NCBI RefSeq assembly: GCF_040811775.1
Contig: NZ_JBFNXW010000003.1
Span: forward strand, 124,001-188,000
DNA: 64,000 nt
Origin: Balneola sp. MJW-20
GTDB lineage: Bacteria; Bacteroidota; Rhodothermia; Balneolales; Balneolaceae
Direction of reading: 5' to 3'
The position numbers were made by a program, and so were the translations under genes. The notes under the pieces were generated by a model that searched no databases, was not told the DNA's origin, and worked only from the letters and a program-made list of their open reading frames with translations. Positions within the stretch are counted from its first letter, which is position 1. Every line of letters starts with the position of its first letter. This document shows positions 53,261-61,906 of this stretch, piece by piece.

Positions 53261-54946
53261 TTGAACTGGTATTATACGCTGCTTGATATAACGGCTATCC
53301 TTTTTAGCCTGCTTATGCTGCGATACAGTTGGTATCGCATACGGTTCTTTATGCAGGTATTTCAGCAGACCGGATACAAGAGAAATGAATACTGGGACTG
53401 GATGAAGCAGAACTGGGATGCGAAAGTGATCCCGTCCGATCTTGGCCTGTTTAACATTGTGCTGCTCCTGATGATCTGGTTTGAGAGCTGGGTCTTTTCC
53501 CAGGTCACTGCTACGGCACTTTCACTGGTTCTGTTTATTTACGGGATCTACTGGTTCGGTACTGTTAAGCGATATAAACCGGAAAAGGAAAAGAAACCGC
53601 TTGTGTTTACTCCTCGTGTGATCCGTCTAAGCGGCCCATTATTCCTATTGGCAGCTTTCATTCCGGGATCCTTCCTCTATATGGCCTATAGTGGAGTCAT
53701 GCCCTTTTTGGATTTGCCACTTCCGAATTACTATGTCACCTTTCTTTCATTCGACCTGTTGTTACTGGTATTCGGGTGGATATTCGGAAGTATTTTGTAC
53801 CCCTTCTGGGTCTTACCGGCCAGCCTGATTACGCAGCCGGTAGAGAAAAGTATTCAGGATGGTTTTAAGAATGATGCCCGGCGTAAGCTGGCTTCCATGC
53901 CCGATCTTAAAGTGATCGCACTTACGGGAAGTTATGGGAAAACCAGCACAAAGTTTATGATCCGCGACCTGTTGAAGGAACGCTATAATGTATGTTCGAC
54001 CCCGGGCAGCTACAATACTCCCATGGGTATCTGTAAGGTGATCAACAATGATCTGAATTCAAATCACCAGGTACTGATCCTGGAGATGGGAGCCCGTTAT
54101 GCAGGAAATATTGGCGAGTTATGTGATATAGCCCAGCCGGATATCTCGGTCGTGACTAATGTCGGTTTTGCTCATCTTGAGACCTTTGGTTCACAGGATG
54201 TTATCGCTCATGAGAAAGGCACTCTGGTCCGACGATTAGAAAAAGGGGGAGTAGCGGTATTAAATGCAGATGACCCGCGAGTTTCAGTCATGGGGCAAGA
54301 CCGGGACGATATCCTCAGAATTAAAGCGGGGCTGAAGGATGGTGATATAAGAGGAAGTGAAGTTCAATATGGCCCGGCTGGAATGGAATTCAGGGTCTGG
54401 ACCGGAGACGAAGAAGAACTCTTTCATACCAAACTGCTGGGAGCTCATAATGCCCAGAACCTGCTTCTGGCGATCAGTGTCGGCAAGCACCTGGGACTCA
54501 GGTTAAAGACCATGGCGCTGGCTGCAAGAAGAATGGAACCCGTGGAACATCGTCTCGAAATGAAACAGGCCGGTGACCTGATCGTTATCGATGATGCTTT
54601 TAATTCAAACCCGGTAGGTGCTAAAAATGCTGTGGAAATTCTCAGCTCATTCAAGACCGGGAAAAGGATCATCATAACACCCGGGATGGTAGAACTCGGA
54701 GAGATCGAATACGAAGAAAACCGAAAATTCGGGGAAGCTATTGGAAAAGCAGGGCTGGATCATATCTATCTGGTCGGAAAGGAACGAAGCAAGGCGATTC
54801 TTGAAGGTATCAAAATAACCAACGGGGAAGCTGATAAGGTGGAAGTGGTGGAAAGCCTTTTCGAAGCCAATGAAAAAGTACGGGCGATCGCTCACCCCGG
54901 TGATGTAATACTGTACGAGAACGATCTTCCGGACCTATACGGATAA
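53261..54946 (+). CDS. Membrane-anchored Mur ligase (MurF-like)
   Basis: A 561-residue protein that, unlike standalone MurF (about 450 residues), begins with a ~200-residue membrane region: hydrophobic segments about 5-25, 60-85, 95-105, 125-145 and 160-180. The Mur ligase core follows: P-loop LTGSYGKTSTKFM (about 222-234), EMGARYAGNIGEL, SVVTNVGFAHLETFG, and the C-terminal motif VIDDAFNSNPVGAKNAVEIL (about 455). The start is a TTG: an in-frame stop lies 6 bases upstream and the next ATG is 54 bases downstream inside the first helix. No SD precedes it. It likely ligates a dipeptide or other amino acid to a nucleotide-linked precursor; it is not in a dcw cluster here. Confidence 0.88.
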   Translation: MNWYYTLLDITAILFSLLMLRYSWYRIRFFMQVFQQTGYKRNEYWDWMKQNWDAKVIPSDLGLFNIVLLLMIWFESWVFSQVTATALSLVLFIYGIYWFGTVKRYKPEKEKKPLVFTPRVIRLSGPLFLLAAFIPGSFLYMAYSGVMPFLDLPLPNYYVTFLSFDLLLLVFGWIFGSILYPFWVLPASLITQPVEKSIQDGFKNDARRKLASMPDLKVIALTGSYGKTSTKFMIRDLLKERYNVCSTPGSYNTPMGICKVINNDLNSNHQVLILEMGARYAGNIGELCDIAQPDISVVTNVGFAHLETFGSQDVIAHEKGTLVRRLEKGGVAVLNADDPRVSVMGQDRDDILRIKAGLKDGDIRGSEVQYGPAGMEFRVWTGDEEELFHTKLLGAHNAQNLLLAISVGKHLGLRLKTMALAARRMEPVEHRLEMKQAGDLIVIDDAFNSNPVGAKNAVEILSSFKTGKRIIITPGMVELGEIEYEENRKFGEAIGKAGLDHIYLVGKERSKAILEGIKITNGEADKVEVVESLFEANEKVRAIAHPGDVILYENDLPDLYG

Positions 54947-54951
54947 AATAC

Positions 54952-55137
54952 GGACCGAAGACCGAAAGCGGATGCTGTCGTTAACGCTTGCACAAATGAT
55001 GACCAAAAGCCGTTCAGATAAAAAATACTTTTATATTGCTCCAGAATTCATGAACGGTAAGAATTCTTATCAGTCATGTAGCTTCGGTCATCTCCCCGAC
55101 TTGTCGGGGAATTTAAGTCTGCCCCGGTCTTCGGTCC
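54952..55137. repeat. Inverted repeat bounding a short non-coding element
   Basis: A perfect 13-base inverted repeat GGACCGAAGACCG (54952-54964) / CGGTCTTCGGTCC (55125-55137) flanks about 160 bases. Inside is a perfect hairpin CCCCGAC TT GTCGGGG (55094-55109). No ORF in it is believable. Confidence 0.65.
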
Positions 55138-55145
55138 TCTGTCCA

Positions 55146-56372
55146 TCACTCGTATCTCACTGCATCAGCGGGATTGACCAGTGAAGCACGGTAAGCCGGG
55201 TACCAGCTTGCGAGGATACTCAAAATAAGACTTCCGGCAAGGATTACGATTACATCCAGCATCTGTATGTCAACCGGATAGGAATCGATCACGAAAGCAT
55301 TAGAAAGCTTGACCAGGCCATAGGTCTGCTGTGCCCAGGCCAGGAATAACCCAAGCGCACCTCCTATAAAACAGCCGATCAGACCGATATACAGCCCTTG
55401 TTTTCTGAAAATAGACCGGATTCTTTTTCGAGTGTAACCCATGGAGATCAGTATTCCGATATCACGCTGTTTTTGTATTACGATCATCGTCAGTGAGCCT
55501 ATGATATTAAGGACGGCTACGATCACAATGATCATCAGGATTACATAGGAAGCCCATTTTTCGAGATACATCACATCATAAAGGGGCTTCTGAAGATCAT
55601 ACCAGGTAGAGATCTTGTAATCACTGCCCAGTTCAGCCTGAAGCCGGTCTTTCACAGTATTCGCAAGTTGATTATCTGTCAGTTTTATATCATATCCGGA
55701 GATCTCGTTTCGGAGTCGGAAGAGACGCTGAGCTGCTTTCAGTTCCACAAAGACCTTAGGTGAACCGGCAACCTGTTGAATAAAGTAGGACCCCCGCACA
55801 TCAAAAGTAGTGACTCTGGGTGAAGAGATCTGGGTTAGCGCATTTTTCATTGCAGCAGCACTCAGTAAAGCTACTTCATCATCCACCTCAAGTTCCAGCT
55901 GATCCATGAGTGCATCATGCACCATCACGCCGGGCACTCGGTTCTGAACACCAAGTGCAAAAACACCGTCCGTAACTGTTTTCTCTACATCGCTGAGCTG
56001 AAAGAAGAGGTCTTTCTCAATGCCCTTTACATCAACAACAGCACTGTTGTCCTCTCCGATAGCCATCAGAGCCTTGTCTTCAATAAAAGGAGAGATGACC
56101 CGGATTTCGGGCACTTCCCGGAGTCTGGCCATCACTTCTTCATTCTGGCTGAAAGTGGGAGACCCGGATGACTCGATCCTTATATCGGGATCATAAGAAA
56201 GAAGAAAACCTTTGATTACAGAAAAAAAACCATTGAATACCGATAAAACCACGATTAACAGAGCAGTACCTATAGTGATGCCCGTAATGCTTATGAAAGT
56301 AAGCGTGGAGATCAGGGAAATGTGTTTTCTTGAAAATAAATAGCGTCTGGCAATGAATCCGGTTGTGTCCAT
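55146..56372 (-). CDS. LolC/LolE-type (FtsX-fold) ABC transporter permease
   Basis: A ~408-residue permease of the lipoprotein-release system. The ATG at 56372 is preferred to a TTG at 56393. It has an N-terminal membrane helix (KHISLISTLTFISITGITIG) and three C-terminal helices (about residues 270-400) in the FtsX/MacB layout, with SIFNGFFSVIKGFL-like loop and MIVIQKQRDIGILISMGYT and LVKLSNAFVIDSYPVDIQML motifs. A LolD-like ATPase is not in this window. Its partner may be the LolA-like protein at 4108. It is divergent from glgB. Confidence 0.9.
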   Translation of the reverse strand: MDTTGFIARRYLFSRKHISLISTLTFISITGITIGTALLIVVLSVFNGFFSVIKGFLLSYDPDIRIESSGSPTFSQNEEVMARLREVPEIRVISPFIEDKALMAIGEDNSAVVDVKGIEKDLFFQLSDVEKTVTDGVFALGVQNRVPGVMVHDALMDQLELEVDDEVALLSAAAMKNALTQISSPRVTTFDVRGSYFIQQVAGSPKVFVELKAAQRLFRLRNEISGYDIKLTDNQLANTVKDRLQAELGSDYKISTWYDLQKPLYDVMYLEKWASYVILMIIVIVAVLNIIGSLTMIVIQKQRDIGILISMGYTRKRIRSIFRKQGLYIGLIGCFIGGALGLFLAWAQQTYGLVKLSNAFVIDSYPVDIQMLDVIVILAGSLILSILASWYPAYRASLVNPADAVRYE

Positions 56373-56474
56373 GGCAGGAAAATAGGGAAACAATGAGAAG
56401 GAAACACCTTAATTAAGAACAGAGATTTATGAATGATTTAGTATATTAATTGCCCTCCTAAATTAACCAAGGTG

Positions 56475-58682
56475 ATGAACTCAATTTTAGATAAGAATAT
56501 TATTGCATCTGTTTCTGACGGATCGCACGGGGATCCGTTTTCAGTTCTTGGATTGAGAACAGAAAAAGTGAAAGGGAAAGAGAAGCTGGTTTTGCGTGTT
56601 TTCAGACCTGAAGCCGCAATAGTCACGGCAAAGTTCGGAAAGAATACACAAGAACTGTCCCGCGTGTCGGATGAAGGATTATTTGAACATGTTTTCGGCA
56701 GAAGAAAAAAGAAATTTAGTTATCGTCTTGAGATTGAAACCAGAGAAGGCCACCATTTTACGATCATCGACCCATATCAGTTCGAAAGTCAGATATCTGA
56801 TTTTGACCTGCAGCTGTGGGGTGAAGGAAATCACCACAAAGCTTACGAATTCATGGGCGCACACCTCATGGAAGTGGATGGAGTGAAGGGGACACATTTT
56901 GTAACTACAGCCCCGAGTGCTAACCGGGTGAGTGTGATCGGCTCATTTAATAATTGGGACGGCCGCGTGCACCGGATGAGAAAGCTTCATGATCAGGGGT
57001 TGTGGGAGTTGTTTATTCCTCATGTTCAGACTGGTGACCTCTACAAATTTGAGATAAAGTCACCTATGCAGGATCCTCCGCTTAAAAAGTCAGATCCATA
57101 TGCTTTCTATTCTGAGCTTCGTCCTGATACGGCATCTATTGTCTGTGAACTGGATGGTTACGAATGGCAGGATCAGAAATGGGTGGAAAAAAGAGATAAT
57201 ACAGATTATACCACTGAACCGGTCTCAATATATGAGCTGCATATGGGTTCATGGAGAAGAAAAGTGGGAAAAGAGCCCGGTTTTCTGAATTACCGTGAAT
57301 GTGCCGATCAGCTGGTTCCTTATGTAAAGGACCTGGGTTATACCCATATTGAATTACTTCCTATTGCGGAACATCCCTATGACCCCTCCTGGGGATATCA
57401 GATCACCGGTTATTTTGCTCCTACAAGTCGCTTCGGCAAGCCGGAAGATTTCATGTATTTTGTAGATAAATGTCATGAAGAAGGAATTGGAGTGATCGTG
57501 GACTGGGTACCGGCGCATTTCGCCAAAGATGAACATGGCTTGCGAAGATTTGACGGAACAGCTCTTTATGAGCATGAAGATGAGCGAAAGGGTGAGCACA
57601 AAGACTGGGGAACCTGCATATTTAATTTTGGTCGCACGGAAGTTCAGAATTTCCTGATCTCAAATGCAGTATACTGGTGTGACAAATTTCATATAGATGG
57701 ACTCCGGGTAGATGCTGTTGCGTCAATGCTCTATCTGGACTATTCGCGTGATGACGGAGAGTGGGTGCCTAATAAATATGGCGGCCGCGAGAACCTTGAA
57801 GCCATCGATTTTCTGAGGAAGTTCAATACCGTGGTTCATGAACATCATCCGGGCACTCTAACCTTCGCAGAGGAGTCTACCTCCTGGGGAGGGGTATCAC
57901 GTCCCACTGAAACCGGTGGACTTGGATTTGACTTCAAGTGGAATATGGGTTGGATGAACGATACGCTGACCTATATTGAAAAAGACCCGGTATATCGTAA
58001 ATACCATCAGGATCAGCTTACTTTTTCACTGATCTATGCTTTTTCAGAACGCTTTACACTGCCCTTTTCACATGATGAGGTTGTGCATATGAAGCAGTCT
58101 ATGCTGGCCAAAATGCCGGGGGATGACTGGCAGAAATTTGCCAATCTTCGGCTGATCTATACATATATGTATACTCATCCCGGTAAAAATCTCTTGTTTA
58201 TGGGAAGTGAATTCGGTCAATGGGCAGAGTGGGATGAAGCACGATCACTAGACTGGCATTTGCTGGAGTGGGATAAACATAAGGGCGTCCAGCAGCTGAT
58301 CCGTGACCTTAATGGAGTTAACGGGGAAGAAAAAGCTCTGCATGAGGTGGATTTTGACTGGAGAGGATTCGAATGGATCGATATCAGTGATGCGGATAAC
58401 AGCATCATATCTTTCATCAGAAGAGCAAAAGATCCGGATGATTTCCTGGTAGTGGTTTTAAACTTTACTCCAACGGTTCACTATGGATATAAAGTTGGAG
58501 TTCCTGAGGCCGGTGCCTACGAAGTCCTTCTGAACAGCGACTCTGAATTTTATGGTGGAAGTAATGCCGGAGATCAGGCAGCTTATGCGGAGTGGGGAGA
58601 ATGGCATGGTCAGAAAGCCTCGGTATCGGTCACGATTCCTCCACTTGCGGGACTAATTTTAAAACCAAAGCATACACAGTAA
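56475..58682 (+). CDS. glgB: 1,4-alpha-glucan branching enzyme
   Basis: Forms alpha-1,6 branches in glycogen. The 735-residue protein has the GH13 layout with an N-terminal CBM48 (about 30-220) and the catalytic barrel: DGLRVDAVASMLYLDYSR with the nucleophile Asp at about 413, the acid Glu in AEEST at about 466-467, and SHDEVVHMKQSM. The ATG at 56475 follows a GTG by three bases; I prefer ATG. The stop is immediately followed by the malQ ATG (58683), so they are one transcript. It pairs functionally with glgP. Confidence 0.97.
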   Translation: MNSILDKNIIASVSDGSHGDPFSVLGLRTEKVKGKEKLVLRVFRPEAAIVTAKFGKNTQELSRVSDEGLFEHVFGRRKKKFSYRLEIETREGHHFTIIDPYQFESQISDFDLQLWGEGNHHKAYEFMGAHLMEVDGVKGTHFVTTAPSANRVSVIGSFNNWDGRVHRMRKLHDQGLWELFIPHVQTGDLYKFEIKSPMQDPPLKKSDPYAFYSELRPDTASIVCELDGYEWQDQKWVEKRDNTDYTTEPVSIYELHMGSWRRKVGKEPGFLNYRECADQLVPYVKDLGYTHIELLPIAEHPYDPSWGYQITGYFAPTSRFGKPEDFMYFVDKCHEEGIGVIVDWVPAHFAKDEHGLRRFDGTALYEHEDERKGEHKDWGTCIFNFGRTEVQNFLISNAVYWCDKFHIDGLRVDAVASMLYLDYSRDDGEWVPNKYGGRENLEAIDFLRKFNTVVHEHHPGTLTFAEESTSWGGVSRPTETGGLGFDFKWNMGWMNDTLTYIEKDPVYRKYHQDQLTFSLIYAFSERFTLPFSHDEVVHMKQSMLAKMPGDDWQKFANLRLIYTYMYTHPGKNLLFMGSEFGQWAEWDEARSLDWHLLEWDKHKGVQQLIRDLNGVNGEEKALHEVDFDWRGFEWIDISDADNSIISFIRRAKDPDDFLVVVLNFTPTVHYGYKVGVPEAGAYEVLLNSDSEFYGGSNAGDQAAYAEWGEWHGQKASVSVTIPPLAGLILKPKHTQ

Positions 58683-60188
58683 ATGAGATTTCCAAGATCT
58701 TGTGGAGCATTAGTGCACCCGACCTCTTTTCCCGGTAAATACGGAACCGGAGACCTGGGACATGAAGCTCGTGAATTCATAGATTTCTTACAGGATACCG
58801 GTCAGACCATCTGGCAGATCCTTCCGCTAACACCCACTGGTTATGGAAACTCTCCATACGCCAGCTATTCGGCTTTTGCAGGCAACTCCTATCTCATAAG
58901 CCCGGACCTTCTGGTCGAAAAAGGTTTATTGAAAGCAGAAGAAACTTCACAGTATGAGATACCGGTAAAAACAGAGGCTGATTATGAAGCTTCATTTGCA
59001 AGCAGGGATATTTTGTACAGCAAGGCTTCTGCCCGGTTCTATGAAAACGGTGATAAGAAAGAGCACGAAGCCTTCGGAGATTTTAAAAAAGATAATGCGC
59101 ACTGGCTGGATGACTATGTTCTGTTTATGGCCTGCCTGAAGTACTTCGACCGCCGACCCTGGAATCAGTGGGATAGCGATATTGCAAAGCGTGAAAAAAA
59201 GGCGATGAAAGCCTACCGTAAGAAGTTTAATAACGAGATCGACTATCAGTACTGGCTGCAGTTTGAATTTGACCAACAATGGAGCAGCCTGAAAAGTTAT
59301 GCTAACGACAGGGATATTCGTGTGGTCGGTGATATACCCATATTTGTAGACCATAACAGTGCAGATGTATGGGCGAACCCGGAATATTTTGAAGTAGATG
59401 CAGAGGGGAATCGTCAGCTGGTAGCTGGAGTACCGCCCGACTATTTTTCAAAAACCGGTCAGTTATGGGGAAACCCGTTGTATAAGTGGGATGAACTCGA
59501 AAGGGATGGGTATTCCTGGTGGGTAGCCCGTTTCAAGCATATGTTCAGGATCTGTGATGCTATCAGGGTTGATCACTTCCGTGGATTTGACGCCTACTGG
59601 CAGGTAGAAGCGACAGAAAAGACCGCTGAAAAAGGAGAATGGATCGAAGGTCCGGGCGAAAAATTATTCCAGACCATATTAGATGAGTGCGGCGAGATAC
59701 CCATCATTGCTGAGGACCTGGGCTTCGTGACAAAAGGAGTTGAGCAGTTAAGAGATCAATTCAATTTTCCGGGGATGAAGATCATACAATTTGCATTCGA
59801 TTCGGATTCCTCTAACAGTTTTCTCCCGCACAATTACCCGCAAAATTGCGTGACTTATTCCGGAACACATGATAATGACACCGCCCTGGGTTGGTATAAT
59901 TCCACTTCTGAAGCGGAGCAGCACAGAGCCAGAATTTATACCCGTTCCGATGGAAATGAAATTAACTGGGAGTTCATACGTTTGGGAATGCTGTCGGTAG
60001 CTGATCAGGCAATATTCCCTCTGCAGGACTATATGGGCCTTGACGGTAGCCATCGCATGAATATTCCGGGAACTTCTTCAGGAAACTGGTTGTGGAGGTA
60101 CACTCCTGAAATGTTGGGGAAAATAGACCGAAACCGCATCAGGGGACTGATAAATCTGAGCAACCGTCGCGTAAATTCATCTGTTTAG
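58683..60188 (+). CDS. malQ: 4-alpha-glucanotransferase
   Basis: GH77 amylomaltase that redistributes maltodextrins between chains. The 501-residue protein has IWQILPLTPTGYGNSPYASYS, IRVDHFRGFDAYW (catalytic Asp), IIAEDLGFVTK (acid Glu) and VTYSGTHDNDTALGWY. The length is that of the short bacterial form. Its ATG abuts the glgB stop. Combined with glgP, it would remodel and mobilise stored glucan. Confidence 0.96.
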   Translation: MRFPRSCGALVHPTSFPGKYGTGDLGHEAREFIDFLQDTGQTIWQILPLTPTGYGNSPYASYSAFAGNSYLISPDLLVEKGLLKAEETSQYEIPVKTEADYEASFASRDILYSKASARFYENGDKKEHEAFGDFKKDNAHWLDDYVLFMACLKYFDRRPWNQWDSDIAKREKKAMKAYRKKFNNEIDYQYWLQFEFDQQWSSLKSYANDRDIRVVGDIPIFVDHNSADVWANPEYFEVDAEGNRQLVAGVPPDYFSKTGQLWGNPLYKWDELERDGYSWWVARFKHMFRICDAIRVDHFRGFDAYWQVEATEKTAEKGEWIEGPGEKLFQTILDECGEIPIIAEDLGFVTKGVEQLRDQFNFPGMKIIQFAFDSDSSNSFLPHNYPQNCVTYSGTHDNDTALGWYNSTSEAEQHRARIYTRSDGNEINWEFIRLGMLSVADQAIFPLQDYMGLDGSHRMNIPGTSSGNWLWRYTPEMLGKIDRNRIRGLINLSNRRVNSSV

Positions 60189-60252
60189 TCCCGAATTTAA
60201 AAAAGTGGGCTTATTTTCTTATATTAAAGACTTATTAAAATATACCTAACAG

Positions 60253-61071
60253 ATGCCCTTTAGACTCGAAAATCTACCCAAGCGCACCGAAAAACCAAGA
60301 AATGAAGGTCTCACTCTTGTCCTTGACAAGGGTTATAGTGTGCGTCAGGCAGAAGACTTTGTTGAAGTCGCCTCCAATTATACAGATGTAATAAAGCTTG
60401 GCTGGGGAACGTCTTATGTGACCCAGAACCTGGAAGCTAAGCTGGATGTATACAAAGATGCCGGCATTCCGGTATATCTTGGCGGTACATTGTTTGAAGC
60501 TTATGTTCTCCGTGATCAGCTGGATGCATATGTCAAACTAATCCAAAAATACGGGATTGACACTCTGGAGGTCTCTAATGGTACTATCTGGCTTTCTGAT
60601 GATAGAAAACTGGATATTATCCGCGAGCTAAGCCAGGACTTTAAAGTGCTTTCAGAAGTCGGCTCTAAAAATCCGAATGATATTATTCCGCCTTATAAAT
60701 GGGTGAAGATCATTGAAAACGAGCTTAAAGCCGGTGCTCAGAAAGTAATATGCGAGGCAAGAGAAAGTGGTACTGTAGGGGTGTTCAGGCCAAATGGCGA
60801 AGTAAGATCCGGTTTGATCGAAGAGATTACCGATCAGATCCCCATTAGTAACTTAATATTCGAAGCACCCCAAAAAGAACAGCAGGTATGGTTCATCCGT
60901 AAATTCGGATCCAATGTAAACCTCGGGAATATACAGCCCTCTGAAGTGATCTCTCTTGAGACACTTAGAATAGGGCTGAGAGGCGATACTTTGCTGGACT
61001 TCTACTCACTGGAAGACGACCAGGAGTTCAATCAGGTAATGAAAGACAATTCAATCTCTAACGAAGAGTAA
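60253..61071 (+). CDS. comA: Phosphosulfolactate synthase (ComA family)
   Basis: ComA adds sulfite to phosphoenolpyruvate to give phosphosulfolactate. The 272-residue TIM-barrel protein has the expected size and blocks: DVIKLGWGTSYVTQN, VYLGGTLFEAYV, LEVSNGTIWLS, VLSEVGSKNPND, AQKVICEARESGTVG and LIFEAPQKEQQVWFIRKFGS (in part). Archaea use it for coenzyme M; in bacteria sulfolactate or sulfonolipid synthesis are known roles. It is 64 bases after malQ and 11 bases before the GlgA-like gene. Its phosphatase partner comB is at 869. Confidence 0.92.
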   Translation: MPFRLENLPKRTEKPRNEGLTLVLDKGYSVRQAEDFVEVASNYTDVIKLGWGTSYVTQNLEAKLDVYKDAGIPVYLGGTLFEAYVLRDQLDAYVKLIQKYGIDTLEVSNGTIWLSDDRKLDIIRELSQDFKVLSEVGSKNPNDIIPPYKWVKIIENELKAGAQKVICEARESGTVGVFRPNGEVRSGLIEEITDQIPISNLIFEAPQKEQQVWFIRKFGSNVNLGNIQPSEVISLETLRIGLRGDTLLDFYSLEDDQEFNQVMKDNSISNEE

Positions 61072-61082
61072 CAAGAGTATTT

Positions 61083-61883
61083 ATGAAAATTTTATACGCC
61101 GCTGCAGAAATTTCTCCATTTGCACGAATGACATACACTGCAGACCTGCTTAGGTTCCTTCCGGCATCTTTACAGGATAAAGGATTTGAGATCCGCATCC
61201 TGTTGCCGAAATACGGGACGATCAACGATCGCAGAAACAGACTCCATGAAGTGATCAGGCTTTCAGGTATTGAAGTCGAAGTAGGAGAGAATAAAGAAAG
61301 CATGAAGATCAAGGTAGCCAGCATCCCAAATGCTAAGTTGCAGGTTTATTTCCTTGATAACGATACATACTTCAAGAGAAAAGGATTATTTAAAAAACCA
61401 GACTCCGAAGATTACTACGAGGATAATGACGAACGTCTGGCCTTCTACAATAAAGGCGTTCTGGAAACGGTTATAAAACTCGGCTGGGAGCCTGATATCA
61501 TTCATTGTCACGACTGGCCTGCAGGATTGATCCCTTTACTGGTGAAGACCAAGTATAAGGATGAGAAGATCTTCAAGGATACTCAGATCGTTTATAACCT
61601 GCACCACCCGATCAATGAAGGAGGTTCTGATTCTACCAGAATCCTTGAGTTGTTAGGATTACCGGATGACATTGATGTGAATAACCTGACTCATGAAGGT
61701 AAAGTTGATCTTCTGAGACTTGGTCTTTCATACAGCGATCATGTTGTGACCGGTAATTATCTGAAAGATGAATTTGATGATCTGTTCAAAGAACTGATGA
61801 TCAAACCTGAGCAGATACAAGGTTCACCTGAGGATGTTTCGAGCAAATTCGCTGAATACTATCGAAACTTAATTAAAGAATAG
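61083..61883 (+). CDS. Stand-alone GlgA N-terminal (GT5) domain, lacking the ADP-glucose motif
   Basis: A 266-residue protein that matches only the first half of glycogen synthase (usually ~480 residues). It starts KILYAAAEISPFARMTYTADL, where functional GlgA has K-x-G-G-L; here those residues are R-M-T-Y-T, so the lysine that contacts ADP-glucose is missing. HCHDWPAGLIPLLVKTKYKD and LHHPINEGG match the family. No C-terminal GT-B half exists downstream; the next gene is a DUF4270-like lipoprotein. It may be a regulatory or inactive relative in an operon with comA. Activity as a synthase is unlikely. Confidence 0.85.
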   Translation: MKILYAAAEISPFARMTYTADLLRFLPASLQDKGFEIRILLPKYGTINDRRNRLHEVIRLSGIEVEVGENKESMKIKVASIPNAKLQVYFLDNDTYFKRKGLFKKPDSEDYYEDNDERLAFYNKGVLETVIKLGWEPDIIHCHDWPAGLIPLLVKTKYKDEKIFKDTQIVYNLHHPINEGGSDSTRILELLGLPDDIDVNNLTHEGKVDLLRLGLSYSDHVVTGNYLKDEFDDLFKELMIKPEQIQGSPEDVSSKFAEYYRNLIKE

Positions 61884-61906
61884 AATTCTAAAAGAAGGCA
61901 AAATTG

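Noticed and set aside
54972..55184. 70-codon open frame after the Mur ligase
   Set aside because: It spans the inverted-repeat block and the end of the opposite-strand permease gene, has no SD or recognisable pattern, and looks like chance.
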